Source: JBAXTE01 sp963556065 (GTDB lineage Bacteria; Bacteroidota; Bacteroidia; Bacteroidales; WCHB1-69). Taken from it: a DNA stretch of 64,000 nt. Below, in pieces: positions 16,872-25,874 of the stretch (within the stretch, counting starts at the first letter, position 1; every line of letters starts with the position of its first letter). The notes below the pieces were generated by a model. It made no database searches, was not told the DNA's origin, and saw nothing but the letters and a program-made list of their open reading frames with translations. The position numbers and the translations under genes are program-made. The stretch spans positions 1 to 64,000 of the forward strand of contig CAUVYH020000018.1 of NCBI GenBank assembly GCA_963556065.3. Reading direction: 5' to 3'.

Positions 16872-18571
16872 ACCGTTGCTTTAAATACTTCTTTTCCCTT
16901 GCTCTGCTATTTAATACTATACACTATACATTCGGACAATATACTCTAATCATCACCTCCGACAACCAATCTCAACGCAAGCTAAACTTTGCGACCAGGG
17001 AAGAGCAGCAACTCCAGTTTTCAAAGTTAACCCAATCTATGCTCAATGGGAATTACCGTTTGCTTAAAGTCGTAAACGATACTATAAACAGTACTCAATC
17101 GACCATAGAAGTAGGAAAGAGTTTCTTATTTGAAACTGTTGTTTCAGATAGCATTATACATTTATTGAATCTAGACAAAAACGAGCTGAAAAATGCATCC
17201 GGATCTCTTCAAAAAGGAGAAGTATTCAAAAATAAAATACTCCGCTATTACGAAAATCATGGAAGGCCTTTTGCAATGATAACTCCGTATCCATCAATTG
17301 TTAACGATAGCACTATACGCATCTTACTTGTTGTGGATCAAGGACCTGAAATTCGTTACGACAGCATCAACATAAAAGGAAATTCTAAAATCAACAATCG
17401 TTTTCTCATGGCCTATTTAGGAATAAAAAAAGGAAAGCTATACAACGAAAAAGAGATTCTGTCTGTTGAGCAAAAAATATCAAAACTGTCTTTTTTACAA
17501 TCTGAAAAGCATCCTGAAGCAGCATTTATTGATAATAAATTAAGATTATTACTCTACTTAACTAAGAAAAACAGTAGTCAATTCGATGGTATTGTCGGAT
17601 TATTACCACAATCGGGAGAGACTAAAAAGACGCTAATTACCGGTGATGTAAAGTTAAACTTAAAGAACACCTTCAATTATGCAGAACAAATTGAGATAAA
17701 CTGGAGAAGAAGTGATCCTTTATCCCAAGATTTATTAATAGGAAGTATGGTGCCATATATATTCGGATCAAACTATGGTGCCCAATTCAATTTCAAACTC
17801 ATCAAAAAAGACACAACCACAATGACTACGACCTCTAAAATTGGAGGAATTTATTATTTATCGGGATTAAATAATTTAAGCGCTTATTTTGAAAATAGCA
17901 GTTCAAAACTATTATCTGTTGCAAATATTACCAGCTCCGGCGCTTTAAGTCAAAACATCGATTACTCAATAAATAGATACGGATTATCTTCAGAAATTGA
18001 TCTACTCAACGACCTTTGGATTCCAACAAAAGGAGTAAAAATGGGAATAGATTTAAACGTAGGCACTCGAAAAGTAATTATCAACAACAAAGTACCTACC
18101 GAATACTACGGTGATATTAAAAAAAATGAGACTCAATTAAAAACAACGCTAAATATTGAAAGCTACTATCCGATATTCCGAAAAATAATTTTCAACGCAT
18201 CAAATAAGACCTGCTATATTTCAGGAAACAATCGTTACGAAAACGAGTTATTCCGTTTTGGAGGATTAACAACATTGCGGGGATTTAATGAAGAATCGCT
18301 GATGGCATCATTTGTCAGCATTGTAAATACTGAAATTCGGTGGCTAATGGACCGGAAAACCTTCTTGTTTATTTTCTGGAATGGGGCTTACTATGAAAAA
18401 AGAACTACGACAAAATTTGTTCACGACACGCCTTATGGCACCGGAGTCGGATTAAGTTTTGATACCCCCACCGGAATTTTCAATATTACTTATGCCCTAG
18501 GGAAAGAGTTTAACAACCCGATACAACTAAAATACGGAAAGATTCATTTTGGAATTGTGGCAAGGTTTTAA
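16868..18571 (+). CDS. BamA/TamA-like outer-membrane beta-barrel protein
   Basis: A 567-residue protein starting at the ATG that overlaps the ung stop (ATGA); a TTG three codons upstream is less likely. Residues 1-25 form a signal peptide. One POTRA-like unit (IRYDSINIKGNSKINNRFLM) lies around residues 155-215. The rest is a C-terminal 16-strand-type barrel with the RGF element in TLRGFNEES, typical of the Omp85 surface-antigen domain, and a C-terminal phenylalanine (GIVARF). Only one or two POTRA domains are visible, against five in BamA. It is therefore more likely a specialised Omp85 paralogue than the main assembly pore. Confidence 0.75.
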   Translation: MNRCFKYFFSLALLFNTIHYTFGQYTLIITSDNQSQRKLNFATREEQQLQFSKLTQSMLNGNYRLLKVVNDTINSTQSTIEVGKSFLFETVVSDSIIHLLNLDKNELKNASGSLQKGEVFKNKILRYYENHGRPFAMITPYPSIVNDSTIRILLVVDQGPEIRYDSINIKGNSKINNRFLMAYLGIKKGKLYNEKEILSVEQKISKLSFLQSEKHPEAAFIDNKLRLLLYLTKKNSSQFDGIVGLLPQSGETKKTLITGDVKLNLKNTFNYAEQIEINWRRSDPLSQDLLIGSMVPYIFGSNYGAQFNFKLIKKDTTTMTTTSKIGGIYYLSGLNNLSAYFENSSSKLLSVANITSSGALSQNIDYSINRYGLSSEIDLLNDLWIPTKGVKMGIDLNVGTRKVIINNKVPTEYYGDIKKNETQLKTTLNIESYYPIFRKIIFNASNKTCYISGNNRYENELFRFGGLTTLRGFNEESLMASFVSIVNTEIRWLMDRKTFLFIFWNGAYYEKRTTTKFVHDTPYGTGVGLSFDTPTGIFNITYALGKEFNNPIQLKYGKIHFGIVARF

Positions 18572-18612
18572 AAAAATAAAAGAGGCTTCTAAGAGGCCTC
18601 TTTTATTTTTTT
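18570..18612. terminator. Bidirectional terminator between the Omp85 gene and the 18967 lipoprotein gene
   Basis: Perfect 17-base arms (18570-18586 and 18596-18612) with a 9-base loop, flanked by A and T runs. It overlaps the stop codon of the Omp85 gene and serves both converging genes. Confidence 0.8.
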
Positions 18613-18628
18613 AAAAAAACTGAAAAAA

Positions 18629-18967
18629 TTAGTGTTTTCTAACACTTTTTGAAACTTCAACAGCTTTGTCAACTTTAGTTCCAACAGTTTCTTTTTTAGC
18701 TTCTTTTTTAGCTACAGTTTTAGCACCTTTAGCACCTTTAGCGCCAGCTTCTTCAGCAGCTTTGATAGAATCAGCTGTAGCAACAGCTTTAAGTGAATCA
18801 GCAGTAGCTTGTTCTGCAGCAACTTTTGCAAGTGAATCAGCAGTAGCTATTTGAGCTAATGAATCTTTAGTAGCTTGTTCTTTTTTAGCTTTTTCTTCAG
18901 CGCTTGGTCCGCAAGATACAACTGCAAACATACCAGCAACCAATAATAATGCAAATACTTTTTTCAT
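18629..18967 (-). CDS. Ala/Lys-rich repeat lipoprotein
   Basis: A 112-residue protein with a type II signal peptide (LLLVAGMFAVVSC, lipobox Cys near residue 19). The mature part is low-complexity and made of alanine, lysine, aspartate and serine, with a recurring ATADSL(A/K) unit (at least four copies). A lysine-rich tail follows (AKTVAKKEAKKE). It is probably helical or coiled coil and anchored to a membrane. I do not recognise a family. A -7-like box on the minus strand is at 19001-19008. Confidence 0.65.
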   Translation of the reverse strand: MKKVFALLLVAGMFAVVSCGPSAEEKAKKEQATKDSLAQIATADSLAKVAAEQATADSLKAVATADSIKAAEEAGAKGAKGAKTVAKKEAKKETVGTKVDKAVEVSKSVRKH

Positions 18968-19537
18968 TTTTTTATTGTTTTTTTAGGTTTATTAACACAG
19001 CAAAATTACTACATTTTTTTTTACAAAAATCATTTTTCGATTTTTTTTTCGATTTTTTTTTCGATTTTTTTCTTGTGTTCACCCCTCCCCAATAAAATCC
19101 ATAATACGTTTATTAGCGCCACTACCGAAGCAATGTTGCACAACCGTTTAATTGTCAACATTTTAGCGCACAATGAGGGAGTGTAATTAATTCGTTAGAC
19201 AGAAAACACAGCTTAACAATCAACAAATCTTTCTTTTTATCAAAGCTCAAGGCATTTGTATTTTTCACCTTGCCTCCTAATATTATATTTTTCAAAATTC
19301 AACATTTCTATATTTTTCACTTCACACGTTTGTTAGAATCAGAACACATAGATTATCAATGTATTATAATTACAACTTAGAACATATAAAAGCATTGATA
19401 CTAGATTTACGACAATGGATAACCGAAGTATTCTTGGCCAAAAAGGTTAAAAAAAGAGTTACTATTATAAATATTTGTATATTTGCAAATAAATTATAGA
19501 TTAAAAAAACAAATTGTTTAACCAAAAACCAAAAAGA
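18968..19537. other. Non-coding stretch with a T-rich direct repeat
   Basis: Between divergent lipoprotein genes. At about 19031-19072 the unit TCGATTTTTTTT is repeated three to four times. A TATATTTG box (19478-19485) lies about 50 bp upstream of the DUF5011 lipoprotein start and is a plausible -7 element. No gene could be supported in the rest. Confidence 0.5.
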
Positions 19538-20188
19538 ATGAAAAAAATCTCATTATCAATTGCTGCATTAGCACTAGTATTAACGGTAACATTTACCAGC
19601 TGTAAAAAAGACGACACTGCTGTTCCTGTTGTATCAATAACTGGAAACGGCACCATAGAGCTTGCTTTAGGAGCAACTTGGACTGATCCAGGTGCAACTG
19701 CAACTGACGAAAATGATGGAACGATCACTCCTGTTGTTACCGGCACAGTGAACACCGATAAAGTAGGTGAATACACCATCACCTACACTGCAACTGATGA
19801 AGCAGGCAATGTAGGTACTGCTACCCGTACAGTTAAAGTTAACGCTTCAGGATTAGCTGGCACTTATGCTGCCGTTATTCATTATGCTGACAACACAACT
19901 GATAATTACAACCCAACTGTTACTGTTTCATCTACAGTTTATAACAAAATTTTTGTTGCAAATTTTGGTAACTATCAAGGTTCTTATACATTAACAGGAA
20001 CTGTTGCTGGAAACACAATTACTTTTGACAATTTTACTTCGACGGGTTCTCCAGTTATTAAAATTACAAATGCAACTGGTACATTCACTAAAACTGGTTC
20101 AATTTATGGAATTTCTTCAATTCAATATACTGAACAAGTTGATGCAAATGCTTCAAGTGTTATCACTGAAACTTGGACAAAACAATAA
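19538..20188 (+). CDS. DUF5011-type lipoprotein
   Basis: A 216-residue lipoprotein; the ATG at 19538 opens a type II signal peptide (LVLTVTFTSC, lipobox Cys about residue 23). Residues 30-105 form an Ig-like DUF5011 domain (LGATWTDPGATATDE, VGEYTITYTATDEAGN). The C-terminal half is a beta-rich domain with lipocalin-like composition. Such proteins are usually surface or periplasmic lipoproteins of Bacteroidota; the ligand is unknown. A strong terminator follows at 20205-20240. Confidence 0.75.
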   Translation: MKKISLSIAALALVLTVTFTSCKKDDTAVPVVSITGNGTIELALGATWTDPGATATDENDGTITPVVTGTVNTDKVGEYTITYTATDEAGNVGTATRTVKVNASGLAGTYAAVIHYADNTTDNYNPTVTVSSTVYNKIFVANFGNYQGSYTLTGTVAGNTITFDNFTSTGSPVIKITNATGTFTKTGSIYGISSIQYTEQVDANASSVITETWTKQ

Positions 20189-20204
20189 TATTTTTTTATT
20201 GAAT

Positions 20205-20240
20205 AAAAAAGCTGTTCTCTATAAAGAGAACAGCTTTTTT
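20205..20240 (+). terminator. Terminator after the DUF5011 lipoprotein gene
   Basis: A perfect 16-base stem (arms 20205-20220 and 20225-20240, containing AGCTGTTCTCT) with a 4-base loop, ending in a T-run. Confidence 0.85.
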
Positions 20241-20257
20241 TATAATTTTACCACCTT

Positions 20258-22186
20258 ATGAGACGAAGTCAACCTGATTTGCGCTATTTCACTTTTACTG
20301 CACTATTAATTGTTGTTGCAGAAGTTTTATTTTTTATTAGCAGATGGCTCTTTTATCTCTTTAACAGAACGTTATTTAACCTTACTTTTTGGGAAGCGAT
20401 AAAAGCACTTTTTGCGGGTATTCGATTTGATCTTTCCGCCATTCTTTATCTAAATATTCTTGTTATTCTTTTACTCTTAATTCCTCACAAAAAAAGGAAT
20501 AGCCCCATATACCGAAATATTATAAAATGGATATTTATCAGTATAAACTCCATCGCCCTACTATCTAATTTCGCCGATATTGTCTATTATCGTTTTACAC
20601 TGAAGCGTACTACATCAGATATTTTTTCATTTTTATCCGTAGGCGGTGACTTTGACAAACTTATTCCACTTTTTTTAAAAGACTTTTGGTATATCGCTAT
20701 TATCTGGGTACTCTTAGTTTATTCATTAATAAAAATATTCAATTTTATTGAAGTTAAAGTCCTAATAAAACACGACAACTATAATACCTCTTCTTATATT
20801 ATACAAGGACTAATTCTTATCTTTACCTTAGGCATGTCAATCGTTGGCATGCGAGGTGGATTTCAACTGCGACCAATAAACATGATTACTGCCGGAAACT
20901 ACGCTCAGGAGAATGCAAATGCAATTGTACTGAACACTCCATTTACAATAATGCAAACTATAGGAAAAGAAGAATTGGTTCTCACCCCCTATTTTAATGA
21001 GCAGCAATTAACAACCATTTACAATCCATATACACAAATTCTCAACAACAACAAAATTCCCAAAGAACAGTGCAACAAAAAAAACATAGTCTTAATTATT
21101 GTTGAGAGTCTCTCAATGGAGCACATTGGCTTTTACAACAAAGGCATTGCCAATTACCATGGGTTTACACCATTTATAGATAGCCTTGCCCAAAAGAGTT
21201 TAACCTTTCAGGCATTTTCTAATGGCAAGAAATCAATAGAAGGCATCCCTGCCATTCTTTCAGGAATTCCCACGCTGATGAACACCCCTTTTATAAGCTC
21301 GGCATATAGTGGAAATTCATTTACATCGCTTCCTAAAATCCTTAATAAAGAAGGCTATCTGACTGCATTTTTCCATGGAGGAACAAACGGAACGATGAGC
21401 TTTGACTCATATTGCAAAACGGCAGGTGTTAAACAGTATTTTGGGAAAACCGAATATCCCCAAAAATCCGACGATGATGGAAGCTGGGGAATTTGGGACG
21501 AGCCCTACCTTCAATATTTTCAGCGCGAAATAAGTTCTTTTAAAGAGCCCTTTTTCGCTACTGTTTTTACACTTTCATCACATCACCCTTTTAAAGTACC
21601 TCAAAAATATCAAGGGAAGTTTCCCAAAGGAAAACTTCCGATACAAGAAACCATTGCATACGCAGACTATAGCATTGCGCATTTCTTCGCAACAGCTTCA
21701 CATTCAAGATGGTTTACAAACACACTCTTTGTAATTACTGCCGATCATACATCCGAAGCTATTATGCCAGAGTACAACAATGATTACGGCCTTTATCGAA
21801 TTCCCATTATAATTTACGATCCCACTCGAAATCTATCCCAATATTCCGATCAAAAACCTGCCCAACAAATAGATTTAATGCCTACATTATTATCATACCT
21901 TAACTACCAAAAACCTGTTTTTTGTTTTGGAGTAAATTTATTAGACACTACTTTAGAACGATTCGCCATAAATTACAAGCAACCCGATTATCAGATTATT
22001 AACTCACAATACTTACTCAAATTTAATGGAGAGAGAACAACTGCAATATATAATATTTTAGAAGACAAAACACTCTCAAAAAACATGATTTCTCTTTATC
22101 CCGAAGATAAAAGAAAACTCGAAATGCGTCTAAAAGCATTTATTCAGCAATACAACCATGCTTTAATTTACAACAAAATGCAATAG
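20258..22186 (+). CDS. LtaS-like membrane sulfatase-fold phosphoglycerol/phosphoethanolamine transferase
   Basis: A 642-residue protein with about five N-terminal transmembrane helices (residues 12-230). A large extracytoplasmic alkaline-phosphatase/sulfatase-fold domain follows from about residue 275. Metal-binding motifs are visible: IVESLS near the start of the domain, the likely nucleophile in NGKKSIEGIP, and ITADHTSE near residue 498. This is the layout of lipoteichoic acid synthase LtaS and of the Gram-negative LTA-synthase-like transferases (OpgB/EptA/YejM relatives). It probably moves a head group from a phospholipid to an envelope glycan or lipid, leaving diacylglycerol. The substrate cannot be read from sequence. 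A lipid kinase gene starts 28 bp later. Confidence 0.78.
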   Translation: MRRSQPDLRYFTFTALLIVVAEVLFFISRWLFYLFNRTLFNLTFWEAIKALFAGIRFDLSAILYLNILVILLLLIPHKKRNSPIYRNIIKWIFISINSIALLSNFADIVYYRFTLKRTTSDIFSFLSVGGDFDKLIPLFLKDFWYIAIIWVLLVYSLIKIFNFIEVKVLIKHDNYNTSSYIIQGLILIFTLGMSIVGMRGGFQLRPINMITAGNYAQENANAIVLNTPFTIMQTIGKEELVLTPYFNEQQLTTIYNPYTQILNNNKIPKEQCNKKNIVLIIVESLSMEHIGFYNKGIANYHGFTPFIDSLAQKSLTFQAFSNGKKSIEGIPAILSGIPTLMNTPFISSAYSGNSFTSLPKILNKEGYLTAFFHGGTNGTMSFDSYCKTAGVKQYFGKTEYPQKSDDDGSWGIWDEPYLQYFQREISSFKEPFFATVFTLSSHHPFKVPQKYQGKFPKGKLPIQETIAYADYSIAHFFATASHSRWFTNTLFVITADHTSEAIMPEYNNDYGLYRIPIIIYDPTRNLSQYSDQKPAQQIDLMPTLLSYLNYQKPVFCFGVNLLDTTLERFAINYKQPDYQIINSQYLLKFNGERTTAIYNILEDKTLSKNMISLYPEDKRKLEMRLKAFIQQYNHALIYNKMQ

Positions 22187-22214
22187 TTAAATCCTCCCAA
22201 AAAGACTCAAAAAC

Positions 22215-23105
22215 ATGAATAAAAAAAATATTGTTTTCATTATCAATCCGATATCGGGAACCGGTGGCTACAAAACGGTAGAAGAAGCGATCTCTAAAGT
22301 ACTTAACCAGAAAAAATTTGAACCCGTTATTGAATACACAAAGTATAAAGGACACGCCTCTGAAATTGCCAGGGAATATTCATTAAAACAATTCGACTAC
22401 ATAATATCCGTAGGCGGCGATGGTACTTTAAATGAAGTAGTCAACGGGATGATTGATAGCAATGCTACGCTGGGCATTATTGCAACAGGCTCGGGAAACG
22501 GGCTGGCCCGTCATTTAAAAATATCGACCACACCACATAAAGCCATTGAAGTTATTAATGATGAACATGTGGAGCAAATCGATACCGTTTCTTTAAATGG
22601 TCACAGATTTATCAGCATTGCCGGAGTTGGATTTGATGCGTTGGTTGCCCATCTTTTTTCCCTTTCCGAAACCAGAGGATTTAAAACGTATGCAAAAATA
22701 GCAATTAAACAGTTTTTTAACTATAAATCAAAAAAATACAGTTTACAGTTTCCTAATAAAATAAAAATAAAGCGAGCCTTTTTTATTACTTTTGCAAACT
22801 CGTCACAATGGGGATATAATACAAAAATATCGCCTACCGCATCCTTGAACGATGGAATGGTAGATGTGTGCATTTTTAAAAAACCTTCATTTTTAAAGGC
22901 TTTATTGTTAGTTCCCTATTTATTTTCGAACAAAATAGACCGAAGTAATCAAGTAAAAATAATAAAGACCTCCGAAGTAATAATTACCCGTCCAAACGGG
23001 AAAAAAATGTATATCCACATTGACGGTGATGATGCAAAAAAACAAAAAGCAGTACACATAAAGGTGCATCCACTATCATTAAAAGTACTCACACCTAAAA
23101 TATAA
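22215..23105 (+). CDS. Diacylglycerol/lipid kinase family protein (YegS/DgkB type)
   Basis: A 296-residue protein with a DAGK catalytic domain. The nucleotide loop is INPISGTGGYK, the glycine-rich motif is GGDGTLNEVVNG, and the third motif is ATGSGNGLARHLKI. The C-terminal beta-sandwich ends with the HIDGD segment conserved in YegS and DgkB. Soluble enzymes of this family phosphorylate diacylglycerol or related lipids at the membrane. Its position behind an LtaS-like transferase fits recycling of the diacylglycerol by-product, as DgkB does in Gram-positive bacteria; that role is inferred. Confidence 0.85.
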   Translation: MNKKNIVFIINPISGTGGYKTVEEAISKVLNQKKFEPVIEYTKYKGHASEIAREYSLKQFDYIISVGGDGTLNEVVNGMIDSNATLGIIATGSGNGLARHLKISTTPHKAIEVINDEHVEQIDTVSLNGHRFISIAGVGFDALVAHLFSLSETRGFKTYAKIAIKQFFNYKSKKYSLQFPNKIKIKRAFFITFANSSQWGYNTKISPTASLNDGMVDVCIFKKPSFLKALLLVPYLFSNKIDRSNQVKIIKTSEVIITRPNGKKMYIHIDGDDAKKQKAVHIKVHPLSLKVLTPKI

Positions 23106-23109
23106 AACC

Positions 23110-23448
23110 ATGTCGAAGAAAAAACCGAATGGAATAGTTTACTCCACCAATCCCGATTTCAAATACGAATTTGACGAATCCGCCGAACAGGAAACACTTC
23201 CACCTCAGCAGCAAGATTTACGAGTGTGGATCGATCGCAAGCAACGAGCCGGGAAGCAAGTCACGCTTATCACAGGGTTTATCGGCACAACAGCTGATTT
23301 GGAAACACTAGGCAAATTGCTCAAAACAAAATGCGGGACAGGTGGCTCAGCAAAAAACGGAGAAATTATAATTCAAGGGGATGTTCGGGATAAAATATTG
23401 GATATTTTAATTAAGACCGGATATAAAGCTAAAAAGGCAGGAGGGTAA
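23110..23448 (+). CDS. SUI1/YciH-family translation factor
   Basis: A 112-residue protein with a C-terminal SUI1 (eIF1-like) domain, recognisable by RKQRAGKQVTLITGF, LKTKCGTGGSAK and IIQGD. The N-terminal 35 residues are unstructured. Bacterial YciH-type proteins discriminate start codons or act on ribosomes under stress. It follows the lipid kinase by 4 bp and ends the operon. Confidence 0.85.
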   Translation: MSKKKPNGIVYSTNPDFKYEFDESAEQETLPPQQQDLRVWIDRKQRAGKQVTLITGFIGTTADLETLGKLLKTKCGTGGSAKNGEIIIQGDVRDKILDILIKTGYKAKKAGG

Positions 23449-23592
23449 AATTTGAAGGAAAATCAAGCCGATTAGCTCTATTTTACGAATCCCTTATTTC
23501 AAACTCAGGTTAAAAGCAAAAGGCTGAAAACAGAAGTCCAATTAGGGCATATCCAATGAATAGAATGAAAATCGCAATAACAAAATATAAAT

Positions 23593-23643
23593 ATAGAGGA
23601 TTAAAAAAAGGGCATATAAAATGCCCTTTTTTTAATCCTCTAT
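23593..23643. terminator. Bidirectional terminator between the SUI1 gene and a T9SS cargo gene
   Basis: A perfect 23-base inverted repeat (arms 23593-23615 and 23621-23643) around a 5-base loop, with A/T runs that provide a U-tract on either strand. Confidence 0.88.
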
Positions 23644-23660
23644 TATATGAATTCTTTTCT

Positions 23661-24596
23661 TTATTTAGAAATCATTAATTTTTGAGTAGATTTTCCTTTT
23701 GTAGTTTCAACTGTTACAAAATATGCACCGTTAGCAAATGATTCTGTATTTACAACACTTAAATTTTGTGCATTCGTGCTTTCATATATTAATTGCCCAA
23801 AAACATTATACATACGTACAGTATTAACTTTTTCAGTAGTAGCTATTGCAAACATATTGTTCGCAGGATTTGGATAAATTGAAAAAGTAGATTTATTTTC
23901 AGAAACACCACTAACTCCATCAATAATAGCTAAAATTGAAAGATCAATTGAAGGATAAGAAGATGCTTCTAATAAAGATTTATACGTAGCCCAAGTTCCT
24001 GCAAGATTAAGTACTGCATGATCATCGTTTGCAGCATCAACGCAACCCATTCTTCCGCCAGCAACTACAGCAGTATCTCCGGCAACTGTTGAAAAAGTAA
24101 TAGTTGCTGCAAAATTACCATTGACTGTTGCAGGTGTGGGAAAAGTAAACATCACTAAATCAAATTCTGTATTGCTTATAGATGACATTTGAACAGCAGA
24201 ACTTGTCTGAATTGGAGTGCCTGTAGGAATAAAAGTACCAGATTCCGTATTGTAAATTTTAGCAGTCAAAGATCCTGACCCACCATCAGTACGTGTAATG
24301 AACGCCAAAACGCCTGTAACTGAACCAATTGCATTATATCCTTCACCAACTTCTGTAATAACGTTTGTTGAGCCAAAACCACCATTACCAGTTAAATAAC
24401 CATTTGTGATCGAATAGTAAGTCAATGTATCTGCACATGCTAAACCTGAATACCAATACGGTGGTGCTAATGTATCAATACTTTTCGCATTACTAAGCTT
24501 TAATGGATTTGTAAAACTTCCTACTTCAGTGATTTTTTGAGCAGATGCTGCAACCATCATAAAAATCGCCATTAAAAAAAGACTAATTTTTTTCAT
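23661..24596 (-). CDS. Secreted protein with T9SS type A sorting domain
   Basis: A 311-residue protein starting at the ATG at 24596 (MKKISLFLMAIFMMVAASAQ); the frame extends upstream, but only through promoter sequence. Residues 1-20 are a signal peptide. The middle is a beta-rich domain of unknown family. The last 75 residues form a Por-type sorting domain (IYPNPANN, VRMYNVFGQLIYE, GAYFVTVETTKGKS, QKLMISK). The domain directs export across the outer membrane by T9SS and then cleavage. Substrate or binding role unknown. Confidence 0.85.
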   Translation of the reverse strand: MKKISLFLMAIFMMVAASAQKITEVGSFTNPLKLSNAKSIDTLAPPYWYSGLACADTLTYYSITNGYLTGNGGFGSTNVITEVGEGYNAIGSVTGVLAFITRTDGGSGSLTAKIYNTESGTFIPTGTPIQTSSAVQMSSISNTEFDLVMFTFPTPATVNGNFAATITFSTVAGDTAVVAGGRMGCVDAANDDHAVLNLAGTWATYKSLLEASSYPSIDLSILAIIDGVSGVSENKSTFSIYPNPANNMFAIATTEKVNTVRMYNVFGQLIYESTNAQNLSVVNTESFANGAYFVTVETTKGKSTQKLMISK

Positions 24597-24622
24597 ATTT
24601 TTTATTTTTAAAATTAATGGGT

Positions 24623-24652
24623 CAAAAATAATAAAAAAAATTGAATATTCAA
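24623..24652 (-). promoter_or_regulatory. Promoter of the T9SS cargo gene
   Basis: On the minus strand, TTG (complement of 24650-24652) and TATTTTTG (complement of 24623-24630) are separated by 19 bp. The -7 box lies 27 bp before the start codon at 24596. Confidence 0.55.
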
Positions 24653-24679
24653 TTTTTTTTATTATAAATCTAAAATTTA

Positions 24680-25696
24680 TCAACTAAAATTATCTGGGTT
24701 TAAATCCGAAAACAATCTTTTCTTTTTAAAATAATATTCAACCACAATATTTTTTCTTAAAATCATGGATACCGAACGATGTTCGATCTTTTTCCTTTTT
24801 TTAAGATTGTATTTCAGATGTCGATAAAAATGAGCATGAGCTTTTACTACAGCCCAAGCATCAGCAAATCCACTATCGAAAAGAAATCGAATAGCAGCAA
24901 TTACATCTAAAAAAAAGCGAACCATAAAAACGGGTACCACCCGATTGTGTGGTAAATTTTTATAAAGTAACAGTATATTATTGCGAAAATTAAGATACGT
25001 TTTTTGCGCAGAATTTTTCGGCAAAGTTCCCCCTCCTATATGGTAAACCATAGATTGAGCGCAATACATTACTTTATAACCCGAATTTTTTATTCTCCAA
25101 CAAAAGTCTATTTCCTCCATGTGAGCAAAAAAATCCTCATCCAATCCTCCATACTTATGATATAAATCGGCACGAACAAACATGCATGCACCCGTAGCCC
25201 AAAAAACTTCACATGTATCATTGTATTGTTCATTATCCACCTCCAAATCCATAAACATTCTGCCACGGCAAAACGGATATCCATATTTATCAATGAATCC
25301 ACCGGCAGCACCGGCATATTCAAATTTTTCAGGCTCGTGCCATGATCTTATTTTAGGTTGGCAAACAGCTATATCCAAATCTGAATCCATCAACTCAATC
25401 ACGGGCTGAATCCAATTAGGAGTTACTTCTATATCCGAATTCAACAAACAGTAGTATTGAGCGTCAATTTGCTTTAAAGCATCGTTATACCCTTTTGAGA
25501 AGCCACCATTCTTTTCATTCACAATTACCCGAACATTCGGAAACTTGCTCTTTAGAAAAGCCACCGAGTCATCGGTAGAAGCATTGTCTGCGATTATTAC
25601 TTCTGCAAAAGGATGACTATAAGCAATTACCTGTGGAAGAAACTGCTCCAAGAACTTTTTACCGTTCCAATTCAATATCACTACCGCAACCTTCAT
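24680..25696 (-). CDS. GT2-family glycosyltransferase
   Basis: A 338-residue GT-A fold enzyme. It has the N-terminal VVILNWNGKKFLEQFLP, a first Asp in IIADNASTDDS, a DxD-like metal site in LLNSDIEV, and the acceptor-side motif FAHMEEIDFCWR. These are typical of rhamnosyltransferase-like and dTDP-sugar transferases of O-antigen or exopolysaccharide synthesis. The C-terminal helices may associate with the membrane. A TATCTTTG box on the minus strand (25718-25725) is a likely -7 element. Donor and acceptor are unknown. Confidence 0.85.
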   Translation of the reverse strand: MKVAVVILNWNGKKFLEQFLPQVIAYSHPFAEVIIADNASTDDSVAFLKSKFPNVRVIVNEKNGGFSKGYNDALKQIDAQYYCLLNSDIEVTPNWIQPVIELMDSDLDIAVCQPKIRSWHEPEKFEYAGAAGGFIDKYGYPFCRGRMFMDLEVDNEQYNDTCEVFWATGACMFVRADLYHKYGGLDEDFFAHMEEIDFCWRIKNSGYKVMYCAQSMVYHIGGGTLPKNSAQKTYLNFRNNILLLYKNLPHNRVVPVFMVRFFLDVIAAIRFLFDSGFADAWAVVKAHAHFYRHLKYNLKKRKKIEHRSVSMILRKNIVVEYYFKKKRLFSDLNPDNFS

Positions 25697-25874
25697 ACAT
25701 GTTTTTTAAATTTGAGGCAAAGATACTGATTTTGCTTTAGAATGCCTATAGAATCATTTTTTGAGTCAGAAAAATCGTTTTGTGTTAATGATGGACATTT
25801 TTTCGATAAACAATAAAAGAAGCAACTTTTTTTTGTAATATTGTTCAAAAATAACAAACTAAACAAATTTTACA

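Noticed and set aside
19090..19182. Short plus-strand frame in the gap before the DUF5011 lipoprotein
   Set aside because: Its only ATG leaves 17 codons; there is no recognisable protein.
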